This document shows positions 4,548 through 5,681 of a stretch of DNA of 5,681 nucleotides, one piece after another. Position numbers and translations under genes: made by a program. Where the stretch lies: positions 1 through 5,681 of the forward strand of contig CAAGNU010000120.1 of the NCBI GenBank assembly GCA_900771365.1, given 5' to 3'. The notes beneath the pieces are model-generated. The model was not told the origin of the DNA. It searched no databases and saw nothing but the letters and a program-made list of their open reading frames with translations. Within the stretch, counting starts at the first letter, position 1. Each line of letters opens with the position of its first letter. This stretch comes from Bacteroidales bacterium (lineage in GTDB: Bacteria; Bacteroidota; Bacteroidia; Bacteroidales; P3).

Positions 4548-5681
4548 ATGCAAAGGCCGGATTTCCGGTCACTTGCTCTTCCTGTTTTGCCTGCTGTTGC
4601 ATTACCTTAAATAAGCGCTTTGCGTCGCCCTCGAGGGTTACATTTACGCTTGTTTGCATCTGTACCGGCTGTGCGTTGCTTGCGGCCGATATAGCCCCGC
4701 CGGACGCTGGTCTTGTTACGCTGGCCGCGCTGGCCGCATTAGCCACGCTAGACGCGGCAGACGTAGCCGCTCCGGTTATGCTACCCTCGCCGTCGCCAAA
4801 CAGCCCTTTTACCTTGTCCACAACGCTACCGATTAGGTCGCCCACAGTTTTTAGCAAGGTTCCGGCCATTGACGATATGCCATTAATCAATCCCACTATG
4901 AGATTTTTACCGGCTTCGAATAAGCTAAAGCCCTCTATTTTCTGAAGGAATACAAGAAGCATATAGCCTATTTTTTCGAGCAGGTTCGGTATCATATCGC
5001 CTATGCCGTTTATAAATCTAGTGATAGACCCTTTACCAAGGCCTGCCAATGTTTCCGGCAGGTTCTTAATAGCGTTAACGATCGCGTCGCCCATTCCCTT
5101 GCCTGCGTCAGTAACGAGGTGAAGTAAGCCGGTTATGCCGTTCTTTATACCCGTTACAACTGTCTTACCAAGGTCAAGCCAATTAAATGCGCTCCAAACG
5201 TCGAAGATAGTTTTAATTATCATAGGGATATTAGCTATAAGCGTCGGTATAGCCTGCACAAGGCCTTTGGCTATCGCTATAAGCATCTGTACGCCGGCCT
5301 GCAACAAGCGAGGCGCGTTGTCGTTGATAATATTTGCTATGGTGTCAATAATGACCGGTAGCTGTTCGATTAACATAGGCAGGGACTCGATAAGGCCGTC
5401 TACAATAGCCATAAATAGGTCAATTCCCGCCTCCAATAAGATAGGTGCGTTCTCCGCTAGGGTGTCGGCCAAACTCTGCGCTATTTCCAACGCTGTGGCG
5501 ATTATTTCCGGAAGGTTCTCGCGTATTCCCTGCGCCAGCCGCGTGACAATATCCACGGCCTTGGCCGTAAGCTCCGGAATGGCCTTAATAATGCCCTGCG
5601 CTAGTTTTTGCAGGATATCCCAGCCGGCCGAAGCGAGCTCCGGCGCAATTTCTATAATCGCGTCGATAAACTCGTTAATAA
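4546..5681 (-). CDS. Phage tail tape measure protein, C-terminal part
   Basis: The tape measure protein sets tail length and occupies the tail tube before DNA ejection. The frame is open to the right edge, giving 377 residues of C-terminus. A GTG at 5556 is internal, because coding continues upstream as ...IPELTAKAVDIV. In window residues: 12-165 are seven 22-residue hydrophobic helical repeats; 167-186 and 252-271 are two copies of a 'l..GK..V.GI.NGI' motif 85 residues apart; about 195-250 are further amphipathic helices, including one strongly hydrophobic stretch (IGYMLLVFLQ); 299-336 are an Ala/Ser-rich flexible linker; and 345-377 contain VNVTLEGDAKRLFKVMQQQ, the usual 'V.vtLeGDA..lFk' end of clostridial tape measures, closing with TGNPAFA. 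The assignment fits its position upstream of the Dit-like, hub and fibre genes. No lytic domain is visible in this part. Confidence 0.92.
   Translation of the reverse strand, partial: INEFIDAIIEIAPELASAGWDILQKLAQGIIKAIPELTAKAVDIVTRLAQGIRENLPEIIATALEIAQSLADTLAENAPILLEAGIDLFMAIVDGLIESLPMLIEQLPVIIDTIANIINDNAPRLLQAGVQMLIAIAKGLVQAIPTLIANIPMIIKTIFDVWSAFNWLDLGKTVVTGIKNGITGLLHLVTDAGKGMGDAIVNAIKNLPETLAGLGKGSITRFINGIGDMIPNLLEKIGYMLLVFLQKIEGFSLFEAGKNLIVGLINGISSMAGTLLKTVGDLIGSVVDKVKGLFGDGEGSITGAATSAASSVANAASAASVTRPASGGAISAASNAQPVQMQTSVNVTLEGDAKRLFKVMQQQAKQEEQVTGNPAFA
5185..5646 (-). repeat. Seven exact 22-residue repeats in the tape measure
   Basis: Seven consecutive units of exactly 22 residues, with no gaps, each begin [A/I/L]-P-x-[LI] followed by about 18 mostly helical residues. 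Starts include APEL, IPEL, LPEI, APIL, LPML, APRL and IPTL. The later units alternate between an A-P-x-L-L-x-A-G form and a [L/I]-P-x-L-I form with a second proline (LP or IP at positions 8-9), giving a 44-residue super-repeat. The proline at position 2 marks a regular helix start. More units may lie upstream, outside the window. Confidence 0.9.

Noticed and set aside
5554..5556. GTG at 5556 as the start of the tape measure gene
   Set aside because: The frame continues open upstream in the same 22-residue repeat pattern to the window edge, so the GTG encodes an internal valine.

Overview
The window is a late-gene (tail) segment of a tailed phage or prophage, read entirely on the minus strand, followed downstream by the 5' part of a group IIC intron. 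Host signals point to a low-to-mid-GC Firmicute, probably a clostridial gut lineage. These signals are perfect AGGAGG or AAGGAG ribosome binding sites before the genes, tight stop/start overlaps, and tail-protein motifs common in phages of Clostridia. This is a judgement from remembered families; no search was run.

Layout in transcription order (high to low coordinates): the C-terminal part of a tape measure protein (5681 to 4546, N-terminus outside the window); a 123-aa Dit-like small tail protein (4536-4165); a 588-aa baseplate or tail-hub-like protein (4163-2397); a 273-aa coiled-coil tail fibre or baseplate protein (2387-1566); a 278-aa fibre-tip or receptor-binding candidate (1566-730); and an 80-aa conserved-looking protein of unknown function (711-469). 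A rho-independent terminator (461-436) follows. Gaps are 18 nt or less, and several Shine-Dalgarno sites overlap the preceding stop codon, so the six genes look like one translationally coupled operon that builds the tail from tube length control to host-binding tip.

Directly behind the terminator's T-tract, at 433, a group IIC intron begins and runs off the left edge. Its first 32 nt match the spacing of the Oceanobacillus iheyensis IIC intron (as remembered), and the domain I core and domain III are recognisable. Near the left edge an ORF opens in domain IV that should be the N-terminus of the intron-encoded reverse transcriptase/maturase. Class C introns are known to insert just after terminator hairpins, and this copy fits that habit: the tail operon stays intact, and the intron lies in the same orientation.

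No clearly new defence or regulatory system is visible. The points most worth a second look are the terminator-targeted intron in a phage tail operon, the exact 22-residue repeats of the tape measure, the exact 4-residue glycine repeat in the fibre-tip gene, and the sharp drop in GC in that gene's C-terminal domain.
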